From positions 1-64,000 of the forward strand of contig CAXARO010000258.1 of assembly GCA_963971305.1 (NCBI GenBank): a DNA stretch of 64,000 bases, written 5' to 3'. Every line of letters begins with the position of its first letter. The first letter of the stretch is position 1. The notes beneath the pieces were generated by a model, which worked only from the letters and a program-made list of their open reading frames with translations, searched no databases and was not told where the DNA came from. Below, in pieces: positions 41,949-52,460 of the stretch. Source of the stretch: Arcuatula senhousia. Its lineage: Eukaryota > Mollusca > Bivalvia > Mytilida > Mytilidae. The translations under genes and the position numbers were made by a program.

Positions 41949-43406
41949 TAGCTCACCTGACCCGAAGGGTCAGTTGAGCTATTGTCATCACTTGGCGTCC
42001 GTCGTCAGTCCGTCGGCTGTCGTCCGTCCGTAAACTTTTTAAAACGTTAACTCCTCTGACACCATAAGTCCAATTGAAACCAAACTTGGTATGGTTGTTC
42101 ATTAGCATTCGGTGCTTAGAACTGATGTGGGGATTTTTGATTCGTCGTAAAACATGGCCGCCGTGGCTAAAAATAGGACATGGGGGTAAAATGCAGTTTT
42201 TTGCAAATAACTCAAAAACGGCTACAGATATCAAAATTCTGGCTGGGGTAAAAGTGATCAGCACCTCAAGATCTACCTACCCTGAAATTTTGAAGAAAAT
42301 CCAACGACCCATGTAGGAGTTATTGCCCTTTTTGTGGATTTTTTGCAAATTTTGCACCTGTTTAGCTCAATATCTTGAAAACTATACAAGATATTTGAGA
42401 AATTTAAATTGCATATTGTTAAGCACATCAAGATCTACAAAATATGTAATAGGGTCAACGTTGTAGAACCTTTCCTTTGAGGAGTTATTGCCCTTAGAAT
42501 GTCAAAATTTGGCATTTTAACAGCATTTCCTCATTACATTGAAAACGTTAACTCCTCTGACACTTTAAGTCCAAATGGAACCAAACTTGGTATAGTTGTT
42601 TATTAGCATTAGGTGTATAGAACTGATGTGGGGATTTTTGATTGGTCGTAAAACATGGCCGCTGTGGCTAAAAATAGAACATAGGGGTAAATGGCAGTTT
42701 TTTGCAAATAACTCAAAAACGGTGACAGATTTTTAAATTTTGATAGGGAACAAAAGTGATCAGCACCTAAAGATCTACCAGCTCTGAAATTTTGAAGAAA
42801 ATCCAACAACCCATGTAGGAGTAATTGCCCTTTTTGTGGATTTTTGGCAAATTTTGCACCTGTTTAGCTCAATATCTTGAAAACTATATAAGATAAGATT
42901 TTTGAGAAATTTAAATTGCATATTGTTAAGCACATCAAGATCTACAAAATATGTGAAGGGGTCAACGTTGTAGGACCTTTCCTTTGAGGAGTTATTGCCC
43001 TTAGAACGTCAAAATTGAGCTTTTAAAAAGCATTTCCTCAATACATTAAAGATGTTAACTCCTGAGACTTAAAGTCAAATTGGAACCAAACTTGGTATTG
43101 TTGTTAATTAGCATTAGGTGTGTAGAACTGATGTGGGATTTTTGATTGGTTGTAAAACATGGCCACTGTGGCTAAAAATAGAACATTTGGATAAACTGCA
43201 TTTTTTTTGCTAATAACCCAAAAAGGGTGACAGATTTTTGAATTTTAACTGAGATAAAAGTGAACAGCACCTTAAGATCCACCATATTGTCAGATGACCC
43301 CTTATTAAACTTATAACCCTTTCAATGTCAAATAGATTTTGCCTAATAGCCTTTACTTCAGGCACACATGTCAGGTGAGCGATTCAGGCTCCTGGGAGCC
43401 TCTTGT
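41949..43406 (+). mobile_element. TTAGCTCACC-type element (GACCCGAAGGGTC head)
   Basis: Head TTAGCTCACCTGACCCGAAG folded on GGGTCAGTTGAGC, GTCC array, long monomers, tail GGTGAGCGATTCAGGCTCCT, GGGAGCCTCTTGTT. Immediately followed (TTTT) by another head at 43411: head-to-tail pair. Confidence 0.85.
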
Positions 43407-44030
43407 TTTTTAGCTCACCTGGCCAAAGGCCATGTTAGCTTATGCCATCACTATGTGTCCGTCGTCGTCCGTTATCCATCGACTTCCGTTAACAATTTCA
43501 AAAATCTTCTCCTCTGAAACCACTGAACCAATTTAACTGAAACTTTGCAGGAATGATATATGACATGTTGGCAACAAACGATCCTCATTTTGAAATGATT
43601 CGATAAAAAACATGGCCGCTGTTACTAAAAATAGAACATAGGGTAAAATCGCTTTAAATGATTTATAACTCAGCAACCATAATAGATAGAAAAAATCCGA
43701 AGGATCTTAGGCTCTTCAGAATCAAAAGCTCTACTAAAGTCTCCACTGGGTCCAAGTTCTCAGATTACCCCTTATAGGGGTTATGGCCCTTTTAAGGTCA
43801 AAAACAGCGTTTTTTCATGTTTTTATACGACCGCAAAAAATTTGCGGACGTATTATGGTATGATGCTGTCGTCGTTGTCGTCGTCGTCGTTGTCGTCGTT
43901 GGTGTCTGTTAACTTTTTAGTGTTTCCACAATAACTTTAGTTCCAGTTATCTGATTGCTATGAAACTTTACAATGATGTTCCTTACCATAAAAGGATGAA
44001 TTGGATTGATTTTGGGGGTCCCCCCATTTT

Positions 44031-46329
44031 TATGCCCCGCCAACTTTGTTGGGGGGCATATAGTTTTTCGGTCCGTTCGTCCGTCCGTCCTTCCGTCCGT
44101 CCTTCCATCCGTCCGTCCGTCACACTTTAGTTTTCCACACTTTTTTAGCTCACCTGACCCAAAGGGTCATGTGAGCTATTGTCATCACTTGGCGTCCGTC
44201 GTCCGTCCGTCGTCCGTCGTCTGTCGTCCGTCGTCCGTCGTCCGTAAACTTTTTAAAACGTTAACTCCTCTGACACCATAAGTCCAATTGCAACCAAACT
44301 TAGTATGGTTGTTCATTAGCATTCGGTGCTTAGAGCTGATGTGGGGATTTTTGATTCAGCGTAAAACATGGCCGCCATGGCTAAAAATAGAACATAGGGG
44401 TAAAATGCAGTTTTTTGCAAATAACTCAAAAACGGCTACAGATATCAAAATTCTGGCAAGGGTAAAAGTGATCAGCACCTCAAGATCTACCTACCCTGAA
44501 ATTTTGAAGAAAATCCAACGATCCATGTAGGAGTTATTGCCCTTTTTGTGGATTTTTTGCAAATTTTGCACCTGTTTAGCTCAATATCTTGAAAACTATA
44601 CTAGATATTTAAGAAATTTAAATTGCATATTGTTTAGCACATCAAGATCTACAAAATATGTAATAGGGTCAACGTTGTAGGACCTTTCCTTTTTGGAGTT
44701 ATTGCCCTTAGAACGTCAAAATTTAGCATTTTAACAGCATTTCCTCATTCCTCTGACACTTTAAGTCAAAATGGAACCAAACTTGGTATAGTTGTTTTTT
44801 AGCATTAGGTGTATAGAACTGATGTGGGGATTTTTGATTGGTCGTAAAACATGGCCGCTGTGGCTAAAAATAGAACATAGGGGTAAATGGCAGTTTTTTG
44901 CAAATAACTCTAAAATGGTGACAGATTTCAAAATTTTGATAGGGAACAAAAGTGATCAGCACCTCAAGATCTACCAGCTCTGAAATTTTGAAGAAAATCC
45001 AACAACCCATGTAGGAGTTATTGCCCTTTTTGTGGATTTTTTGCAAATTTTGCACCTGTTTAGCTCAATATCTTGAAAACTATACAAGATATTTGAGAAA
45101 TTTAAATTGCATTTTGTTTAGCTCATCAAGATCTACAAAATTTGTAACAGGGTCAACGTTGTAGGACCTTTCCTTTGAGGAGTTATTGCCCTTGGAACGT
45201 CAAAATTGAGCATTTTAACTGCATTTCCATATATTGAAAATGTTAACTCCTCTGACACTTTAAGTCCAAATGGAACCAAACTTGGTATTATTGCTTATTA
45301 TTATTAGGTGTATAGAACCGTAGTGGGGATTTTTGATTGGTTGTAAAACATGGCCGCTGTGGCTAAAAATAGAACATTAGGTTAAACTGCATGTTTTTGA
45401 AAATAACTCAAAAAGGGTGACACATTTTTAGATTTTGATTGAGATCAAAAGTGATCAGCACCTTTAGATCCACCATATTGTCAGATGACCCCCTTATTAA
45501 TCTTATGACCCTTTCAACGTTAAATAGATTTTGCCTTATAACCTTTACTTCAGGCACATTTGTCAGGTGAGCGATTCAGGCTCCTGGGAGCCTCTTGTTT
45601 CCACATCCTTGCATATATTCAAAAGATTTTTGGTATGTGAGTCTACCATGATGAGTTACAGGTCAAGTTCGAGTTTCGTTCCGGTCCACTGATTTTGACC
45701 TAAATTACGGCCCTTGAACTAAGCAAATTTTGTAAAAATAAGTTTTCCGCACTTTTTTTCCACATCCTTGCATATATTCAAAAGATTTTTGGTATGTGAG
45801 TCTACCATGTTGAGTTACAGGTCAAGTTTAAGTTTCGTTCCGGTCCACTGATTTTGGCCTAAATTACGGCCCTTGAACTTACCAAATTTTGTAAAAAAAA
45901 GTTTTCCGCACTTTTTTTCCACATCCTTGCATATATTCAAAAGATTTTTGGTATGTTAGTCTACCATGATGAGTTACAGGTCAAGTTAGGGTTTCGTTCC
46001 GGTCCACTGATTTTGGCCTAAATTACGGCCCTTGAACTTGGCAAATTTTGTAAAAGTAAGTTTTCCGCACTTTTTCCCACATCCTTGCATATATTCAAAA
46101 GATTTTTGGTATGTGAGTCTACCATGATGAGTTACAGATCAAGTTTGAGTTTTGGTCCGGTCCACTGATTTTGACCTAAATTACGGCCCTTGAACTTGGC
46201 AAATTTTGTAAAAAAAAACAGTCTTACTAAATCATAGGAATCTGACAACATATTTTTGTAATGTGTCAAAATGTCATTTATTTTATTTGCCAGCGGGGCA
46301 TCAGTGTCTTCTTGACACATTTCCTTGTT
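44031..46329 (+). mobile_element. TATGCCCCGCC-type element, itself interrupted
   Basis: Head TATGCCCCGCCAACTTTGTT folded on GGGGGGCATATAG, (TCCG)n array, interrupted after TTTCCACACTTTTT by 44146-45597, core resumes CCACATCCTTGCATATATTC. The tail is TTTGCCAGCGGGGCATCAGT, GTCTTCTTGACAC, TTCCTTGTT. Confidence 0.83.
44146..45597 (+). mobile_element. TTAGCTCACC-type element, innermost
   Basis: Complete: head TTAGCTCACCTGACCCAAAG, (GTCC)n, three long monomers, tail GGTGAGCGATTCAGGCTCCT, GGGAGCCTCTTGTT. Fourth level of nesting. Confidence 0.85.
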
Positions 46330-47920
46330 CGTTTAGAAATTAGGGGCCAAAAAAGGGCCAAAAATACTACTTTTTTGTTTTTTTCCATAATAACGTTAGT
46401 TCTAGTTATCCAATTGCTATGAAATTTGACAGTGATGTTCCTTACCATACAAGGATGAATGGGATCGATTTTGGGGGTCCCCCTTTTTTTGTTTCGAAAT
46501 TAGGGGCCCAAAAGGGGTAAAAAATTCAAATATTTTACTTGTTTCCACCATAACTTTGGTCCTAGTTGGCCTATTGCTGTGAAATTTGTCAAGAATGTTT
46601 CTTACAATAAAAGAATGAACCTGATGAATTTTTGCACCCCTTTTTCTCCGTTGTGTAATTAGGGGCCAAAAGGGGCCAAAATAAAAACTTTTTTATTTGT
46701 GGTCCGATTTTGAAAATTTTTTTTGTATGTTAGTTCTTGTCAAATAGCGGATACAAAATTAAGAATTAATTTTTGCGACATCCCCTTTTTTCCCCTATTA
46801 CATAATTAGGGGCCAAATGGGGCCAAAATCGAAACTTTTATTTGTGGTCCGATTTTGAAATTTTTTTTGCTAGTTTATTTTTGTCAAGTAGAAATCCAAA
46901 TTTGAGAATTTATTTTTGTGACCCCCACCCCTTTTTCACCTGTTACGTAATAAGGGGCTAAAAGGGGCCGAAAGTGAAACTTTTTTAATTCTTGTCCGAT
47001 TTTGATAATTTTTTTTGCAAGTTTATTCTTGTCAAGTAGTAGATATATTTTTGTGTCCCCTTTTTTTACTGTTACGTTATTAGGGACCAAAAGGGGCCAA
47101 AATTGTAACTTTTTTATTTCTGGTCCGATTTTGAAATTTTTTTTTGCATGTTTTTTCTTGTCAAATAGCGAATACAAAATTAAGAATTAATTTTTGTGAC
47201 CCCCCATTTTTCCCCCTATTACGTAATTAGGGGCCAAATGGGGCTTTTTTATTTGTGGTCCGATTTTGAAATTTTTTTTTTGCAATTTATTCTTGTCAGG
47301 TAGCGATTCTAAATTTAAGAATAAATTTTTGGGGCTGTAATCATAATTTTAAGAAAATTCTGGTTTGATTTTAAATTTTTTTCCCAAACATTATTCTTTT
47401 TATTAAAGAGTAGAATACAACATTCAAAATTTATATTTTTACCCCCTGGGTCGAAAGTCCATCAGAGAAGCATGTGTCAAAAACCTTTGTCAGTCCACCA
47501 TGGGCTGCATGTGTCCAGAACAATAGACTATCCATATTAGGCCTAAAACGTACAGAGTTCAACATGTTGCGGTCGTATCATGCTGCGCTCGGCGAAGCTT
47601 TTTATTGTCCTATAGAATGGAAACTAATGCAGATAGAGAAAAGTTGTTGCTTGCTTAAATGTTCAGCACATTAAGCTCTACAAAAGTCTCCATTAGTTCG
47701 AAGTTGTCAGATGACCCCTTATAGGGGTTATGGCCCTTTACAGGTCAAAAATAGCATTTTTGCCCTATAGAATGAAAACTATTTCAGATAGAGAAAACCT
47801 TTTGCTTGCTTTAATGTTCAGCTCATTAAGCTCTATAAAAGTCTCCATTAGGTAGAAGTTGTCAAATGACCCCTTATAGGGGCTATGGCCCTTTTAAGGT
47901 CAAAAATGGCATTTTTCATG

Positions 47921-48147
47921 TTTTTATACGACCGCAAAAAATTTGCGGACTTATAATGGTATGATGCTGTCGTCTGCGTTGTCTGTTAACTTTAGTGTTC
48001 CCACAACAACTTTAGTTCTAGTTATACGATTGCTAGGAAATTTGACAATGATGTTCCTTATTATAAGAGGATGGGATTGATTTTAGGGGTTCCTCCTTTT
48101 TTCGTTTAGAAATTAGGGGCCAAAAAAGGGCCAAAATCGCTGCTTTT
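47921..48147 (+). mobile_element. second TATACGACCGC-type head, truncated
   Basis: Head TTTTTATACGACCGCAAAAA, GTCGTCTGCGTTGTCTG, start of core (GTTTAGAAATTAGGGGCC), then interrupted by a TTAGCTCACC element at 48148. Its 3' part is not seen. Confidence 0.75.
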
Positions 48148-48632
48148 TAGCTCACCGTCCCTCCGTTAACTTTTTTAAACGTTAACTCTTCTGACACCAT
48201 AAGTCCAATTGCAACCAAACTTGGTACAGTTGTTCATTGGCATGGGTGCTTCAAAATTACCGTTTCGATTTTTGATTTGTCGAAAAACATGGTCGCCGTG
48301 GCTAAAAATAGAACTTAGGGGTAAATTGCAGTATTTTGCAAATAACTCAAAAACGGTAACAGATATCAAAATTCTGGCATAGGGTAAAAGTGATCAGCAT
48401 GTCAAGATCTACCTGCCCAGAAATTTTAAACAAGATATAACAACCGATGACATAGGAGTTATTGCCCTTTTTCTGGATTTTTTCAAAATTTTGCACTTAT
48501 TTAGCCCTATATCTTGAAAACTTTACAAGATATTTCAAAAATTTAAATTGCATATGATTAAGCACAATAATATCAACAAAATATATGTATCTGTGTAGTT
48601 CAGGTGAGCGATTCAGGCTCCTGGGAGCCTCT
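48148..48632 (+). mobile_element. short TTAGCTCACC-type element
   Basis: Degenerate head TTAGCTCACCGTCCCTCCGT lacking the stem-loop, one core monomer, tail GGTGAGCGATTCAGGCTCCT, GGGAGCCTC. Directly followed by another head at 48637. Confidence 0.8.
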
Positions 48633-48636
48633 TTTT

Positions 48637-51139
48637 AGCTCACCTAGACCAAAGGTCCATGTGAGCTATTGCCATCACTTGGCGTTCGTTGTCGTTGTCT
48701 GTTGTCTGTAAACTTTTTCAAACTTCTTCTCCTCTGAAACTACAGAACAGATTCAAACCAAATTTGGTCTGGTGGTACTTTAGGGTATCCTGCACAAAAC
48801 TTGCGTGGGGATTTTTGATCCATTGAAAAACATGGCCACCATTGCTAAAAATAGACCAGGGGGTCAGACTACTGTTTTTGGCTTGTAAATCAAAAAGTAT
48901 AAGAGATAAATGAAATCTGATGCCACCTTACTGCTTCAGCATCAAAAGTTCTACAAAAGTCTCCATTTGGTCCAAGTTGTCAGATGACCCCTTATAGTGG
49001 TTACAGCCCCTTAAAGGTGAAAAATTGCATTTTTTCATGTTTTTGCCCTATAGTATGAAAACTATTGCAGATAGAGAAAAGCTGTTGCTTGCTTAAATGT
49101 TCACCTCATTAAGCTCTACAAAAGTCTCCATAAGGTCGAAGTTGTCAGATGACCCCTTATAGGGGTTACGGCCCCTAAAGTAAATTTTTTCATGTTTTTG
49201 CCCTATGGAATGAAAACTATAGCAGATAGAGAGAAGCTGTTGCTTGCTCAAATGTTCAGCTCATTTAGCTCTACAAAAGTCTCCATAGGGTCGAAGTTGT
49301 CAGATGACCCCTTATAGGAGTTATGGTCCCTAAAGTAACGTGTTTTCATGTTTTTGCCCTATGGAATGAAAACTATAGCAGATAGAGAGAAGCTGTTGCT
49401 TGCTCAAATGTTCAGCTCATTAACATTGTTAACTTGTTAGATGACCTTTTATAGGGGTTTACTTGGCCCTTTACAGGTCAAAATAGCGTTTCTTCATGTT
49501 TTTGACCTATAATTTGAAATCTTCATGTTTTTGACCTATAATTTGAAAACTAGCCTGTACGAAAAAATTATATGGAATCCATATGGAATGCTTATGGAAT
49601 CCATATGGAAAGGTTATGGACAAGGATATCCATATGGATTTATGATTGTCCATATGGATTTAATTGTTGTCCATATGGATTAAAATATTGTCCATATGGA
49701 CAAAAATGTTGTCCATATGGACAAATAAAAAATGCAGATGGACAAAGCTAAATCCATATGGACAATATTTTCTTTAAATCTTGCAGACATAAGTGCACTT
49801 GATGATGTCATTTCTGACATCATCAGTTTTTGAGTCCATTGAATTGCAAACAGGAACACTGATAACTGTGTGATTATTGCTGGAGTTAAAGATGATTATA
49901 TTGAAATGTGTTTGTTTTTTATGTATGTATATATGTAAGTACATTAATTAATGATTTTTTTTAGTTTTTCAATTCATTTCAATACCTTTTTATTGACTCA
50001 AAAGTTTAAAAATTGACAAAACTGTACATCCTAGGTAAAAGAAATAGAATGGCAAGTAAATGCCAGTTGATCTCTTTGCAAACTCTTAATCTTCATGCTA
50101 TTGCAGAGCTGCAATTAAGATTTTTATATTTTTTATTCATAATTCAATGTGTAATGATGCAGGATAAATACAATTAGCAATTCAATAACAGTTCTAATGC
50201 TGATTTGGCAAAGCATAATTGGACAGACTTTGTAATGCACCCCCCCCCAAAAAAAAATAAAAATTGTTCAGTCATAATGCCAAAGCAACAACCCTTTTAT
50301 ATCTCCCCCATCATATAGTTCAGGGCATATTATATCAGTTATACCAAATGCCTCATGCACTTTCCAGTTGTTTTTTTTTTCTGCAAAAGAGGTGTGGTAT
50401 GCTAATAATGCCTTTAAACTTAGTTCTTTTTTTTTGCTGTTGACACATAGGTTGAAAAAGATAATACAAATTTTAAGAAACTTCTTTTCTTAAGGAAGTT
50501 TGAAATAAATCTTAGATCAACAGCATCTCCATGAAGAACCTTCAATTATGCCTGATTGAATCCCATGTCTAATCCTTATGGATTTCTTACTAAAAAATCC
50601 ATATGGATTGTGAAAAAATCCATATGGAATAAGAACAAAAATTCATATGGAATCCATAACCTTTTTATATGGAATCCATAACCTTTTTATATGGAATCCA
50701 TAACCTTTTTATATGGAATCCATAACTCTTTTATATGGAATCAATAAACTTTTCATATGGAATCCATAACCCATTTATATGGAATCCGTATGATTTATGC
50801 AAATGAGTTCATAAGAACTTATGGACTAATTTAAATATTTCGGCCGAAATTCCATACGGAATCCATAACCATTCCATATGGATCCATAAGCATTCCATAT
50901 GGATTGTTCAATAGAAATTGTTTAAAATCCATATGGAATCCATAACCAATCCATATGGAGCTTTTCGTACGGGATTATGCAGAGAAAGACAAGATGTTGC
51001 TTGCTTAAATATGCAGCTCTTTACAAAAGCTTCAAAAAAGTCTCCATTGGGTCTCAGTTGTCAGACGACCCCTTTAGGAAAAGAACCTTATGGCTTGAGG
51101 ACTAGGTGAGCGATTCAGGCTCCTGGGAGCCTCTTGTTT
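48637..51139 (+). mobile_element. TTAGCTCACC-type element with an inserted CCATATGG element
   Basis: Head TTAGCTCACCTAGACCAAAG, core monomers of ~153-160 bp, interrupted in GAAAACTA (49555) by the element at 49556-50967, resumes TTATGCAGAGAAAGACAAGA. The tail is GGTGAGCGATTCAGGCTCCT, GGGAGCCTCTTGTT. Ends 65 bp before the FGFR transmembrane exon. Confidence 0.83.
49556..50967. mobile_element. 1.4-kb element with CCATATGG-rich ends
   Basis: Termini CTGTACGAAAAA / TTTTCGTACGG are inverted. Just inside lie dense palindromic TCCATATGGA words: about nine between 49577 and 49765 and about eight between 50599 and 50956, the right block also having TATATGGAATCCATAACC repeats. The centre (~49780-50570) is AT-rich with no ORF. 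Many short subterminal repeats inside inverted ends are typical of DNA transposons whose transposase binds them; no family assigned. Confidence 0.75.
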
Positions 51140-51204
51140 CTTATGCTTGGTCAATAAGTAGAGTATGTAACATTTATAAGTACGAAAATTTGTCTTATTT
51201 TCAG

Positions 51205-51410
51205 CTGAAACAACAGAGGACCCTGTAAGTGCCACGTTTAAAACAGAAGAAAACAACAACTCCCCCGTAACCATGGCAGCCATTATTGGAAGTTCGTTCC
51301 TAGTAGTCATTCTAATTATTCTGCTAGTGTCCTTCTTTATGTATAAACGACACAGACGTTTACACTCTGGAAAATTCAGGAGCATCAAGAGAGTCATTGT
51401 AATGAGACCC
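51205..51410 (+). CDS. FGFR: FGF receptor exon, transmembrane segment
   Basis: Phase 1 in, phase 0 out. Extracellular linker AETTEDPVSATFKTEENNNS, membrane span about AAIIGSSFLVVILIILLVSF, then basic stop-transfer MYKRHRRLHSGKFRSIKRVI. Follows directly in frame from the Ig3 exon. Single-pass type I topology as in FGFRs. Intact. Confidence 0.95.
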
Positions 51411-51454
51411 GTATGTTTTATCATGGTAAAAATACATGCTTGAATGATAGGTTA

Positions 51455-51568
51455 GGTCTGAAATAGTATTTCTTCAGCAAAAGGGTTGAAATAGTATTTC
51501 TTAAGCAATAGGTCTGAAATAGTATTTCTTAAGCAATAGGTCTGAAATAATATTTTTTTAAAGCAAGA
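51455..51568 (+). repeat. 28-bp tandem repeat, four copies
   Basis: CTGAAATAGTATTTCTTAAG units starting near 51459, 51487, 51515 and 51543, in the FGFR intron ~50 bp after the transmembrane exon. Confidence 0.85.
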
Positions 51569-51812
51569 ACTCGCTGTTGATTTTTAAGCTTGATTTCCAG
51601 AATTGAAAATGCCAGTAATTATATGGGGAATGTTGAGTAGGAGCATTACTATGTTATTTTCATAACATTTGGTATTCAAACTACATGGGGTCGTGTATCA
51701 TGGAGTCCCATTTTAGAACAAAAAGTACTTTATTTTAATTATTTATTTACCTTCATGTGTGGAAGGAAAATATCTTTTTAATGTTGATATTAAGATAAAT
51801 TTTTCATTTTAG

Positions 51813-51976
51813 AATGAAATCTACTATCCTGACAAGTATGGTGATGGACAACAGCCACTTGTCATTCCACAGATCAGAATAGAACAAGGACCTAGGAGGA
51901 GATTGTCATCAGACATTACATTGTGGTCGGAGTATGATCTACCCCTATACAAAAAATGGGAGATTCCAAGGGAGAA
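51813..51976 (+). CDS. FGFR: FGF receptor exon, juxtamembrane region
   Basis: Reads NEIYYPDKYGDGQQPLVIPQ, IRIEQGPRRRLSSDITLWSE, then YDLPLYKKWEIPRE. The SEY.LP....WE.PR+ end is the boundary just before the kinase domain's first strand in FGFRs. Donor GTAAAG at 51977 follows in phase 2. The juxtamembrane segment normally binds the FRS2 adaptor. No kinase exon follows in the window; repeats begin 24 bp after the donor. Confidence 0.95.
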
Positions 51977-52000
51977 GTAAAGTAAAAAATAAGGAAACAA

Positions 52001-52310
52001 TTTACCTGCGTCGCCAAAGGCAAAGCAGGTCTAGTAGTCAGGTCACTCCGTCCGTCCGTCCGTCGCGCTATGAGATGCCTGTCTTGTGTAATCTGAATCT
52101 CAAAAACCAAACGCTAGATCTTTCTGAAATTTTACACAGTGATTACAGATATATTGAAGATGTGCACCTCCCTTTTTGGAGTCATTTTATAATTTCGTTT
52201 AGAAATTAGGGGCCAAAAAGGCGACTTTTTTATTTGTTTCCACAATAACTTTTGTTCTAGTTGGCTAAATGCTATGAAACTTTACAGTAATGTTACTTAC
52301 CATAGGATGC
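52001..52310 (+). mobile_element. TACCTGCGTCGCC-type element, short copy
   Basis: Head TTTACCTGCGTCGCCAAAGG folded on CAAAGCAGGT, (GTCC)n, GCGCTATGAGATGCCTGTCT, start of the GTTTAGAAATTAGGGGCC core, then breaks off. Confidence 0.78.
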
Positions 52311-52460
52311 ATACAATTCAAAACCAATCCTAATATTAAAAATGAAAAAAAGCCCCCCATCATGACAAAGAAGAAATACCATATTAACGACAAGTACAAA
52401 CATAAGCTTTTAGTAAAAATTGCTGGCTTAGGACATATAAACTGCTAGTTCAACTATTTT

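Larger units (their letters stand above)
43821..47603 (+). mobile_element. TATACGACCGC-type element, itself interrupted
   Basis: Head TATACGACCGCAAAAAATTT folds with GCGGACGTAT. Then (GTC)n and core monomers with GTTTAGAAATTAGGGGCC and TTGTGGTCCGATTTTGAAA. Interrupted at a T-run by 44031-46329, then resumes CGTTTAGAAATTAGGGGCCA. The tail is GTTGCGGTCGTATCATGCTG, CGCTCGGCGAAGC. Confidence 0.8.
43411..47920 (+). mobile_element. TTAGCTCACC-type element opened by nested elements
   Basis: Head TTAGCTCACCTGGCCAAAGG, core to TTTTTTCATGTT at 43820, interrupted by the TATACGACCGC element (43821-47603), resumes TCCTATAGAATGGAAACTAA. Runs to 47920, where a second TATACGACCGC head begins at the corresponding CATTTTTCATG position of the next monomer. 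Own tail not found. Confidence 0.8.

Noticed and set aside
49570..50960. CCATATGG words as serum-response (CArG) boxes
   Set aside because: CArG boxes are CC(A/T)6GG, two bases longer; the words are confined to the subterminal parts of a mobile element.
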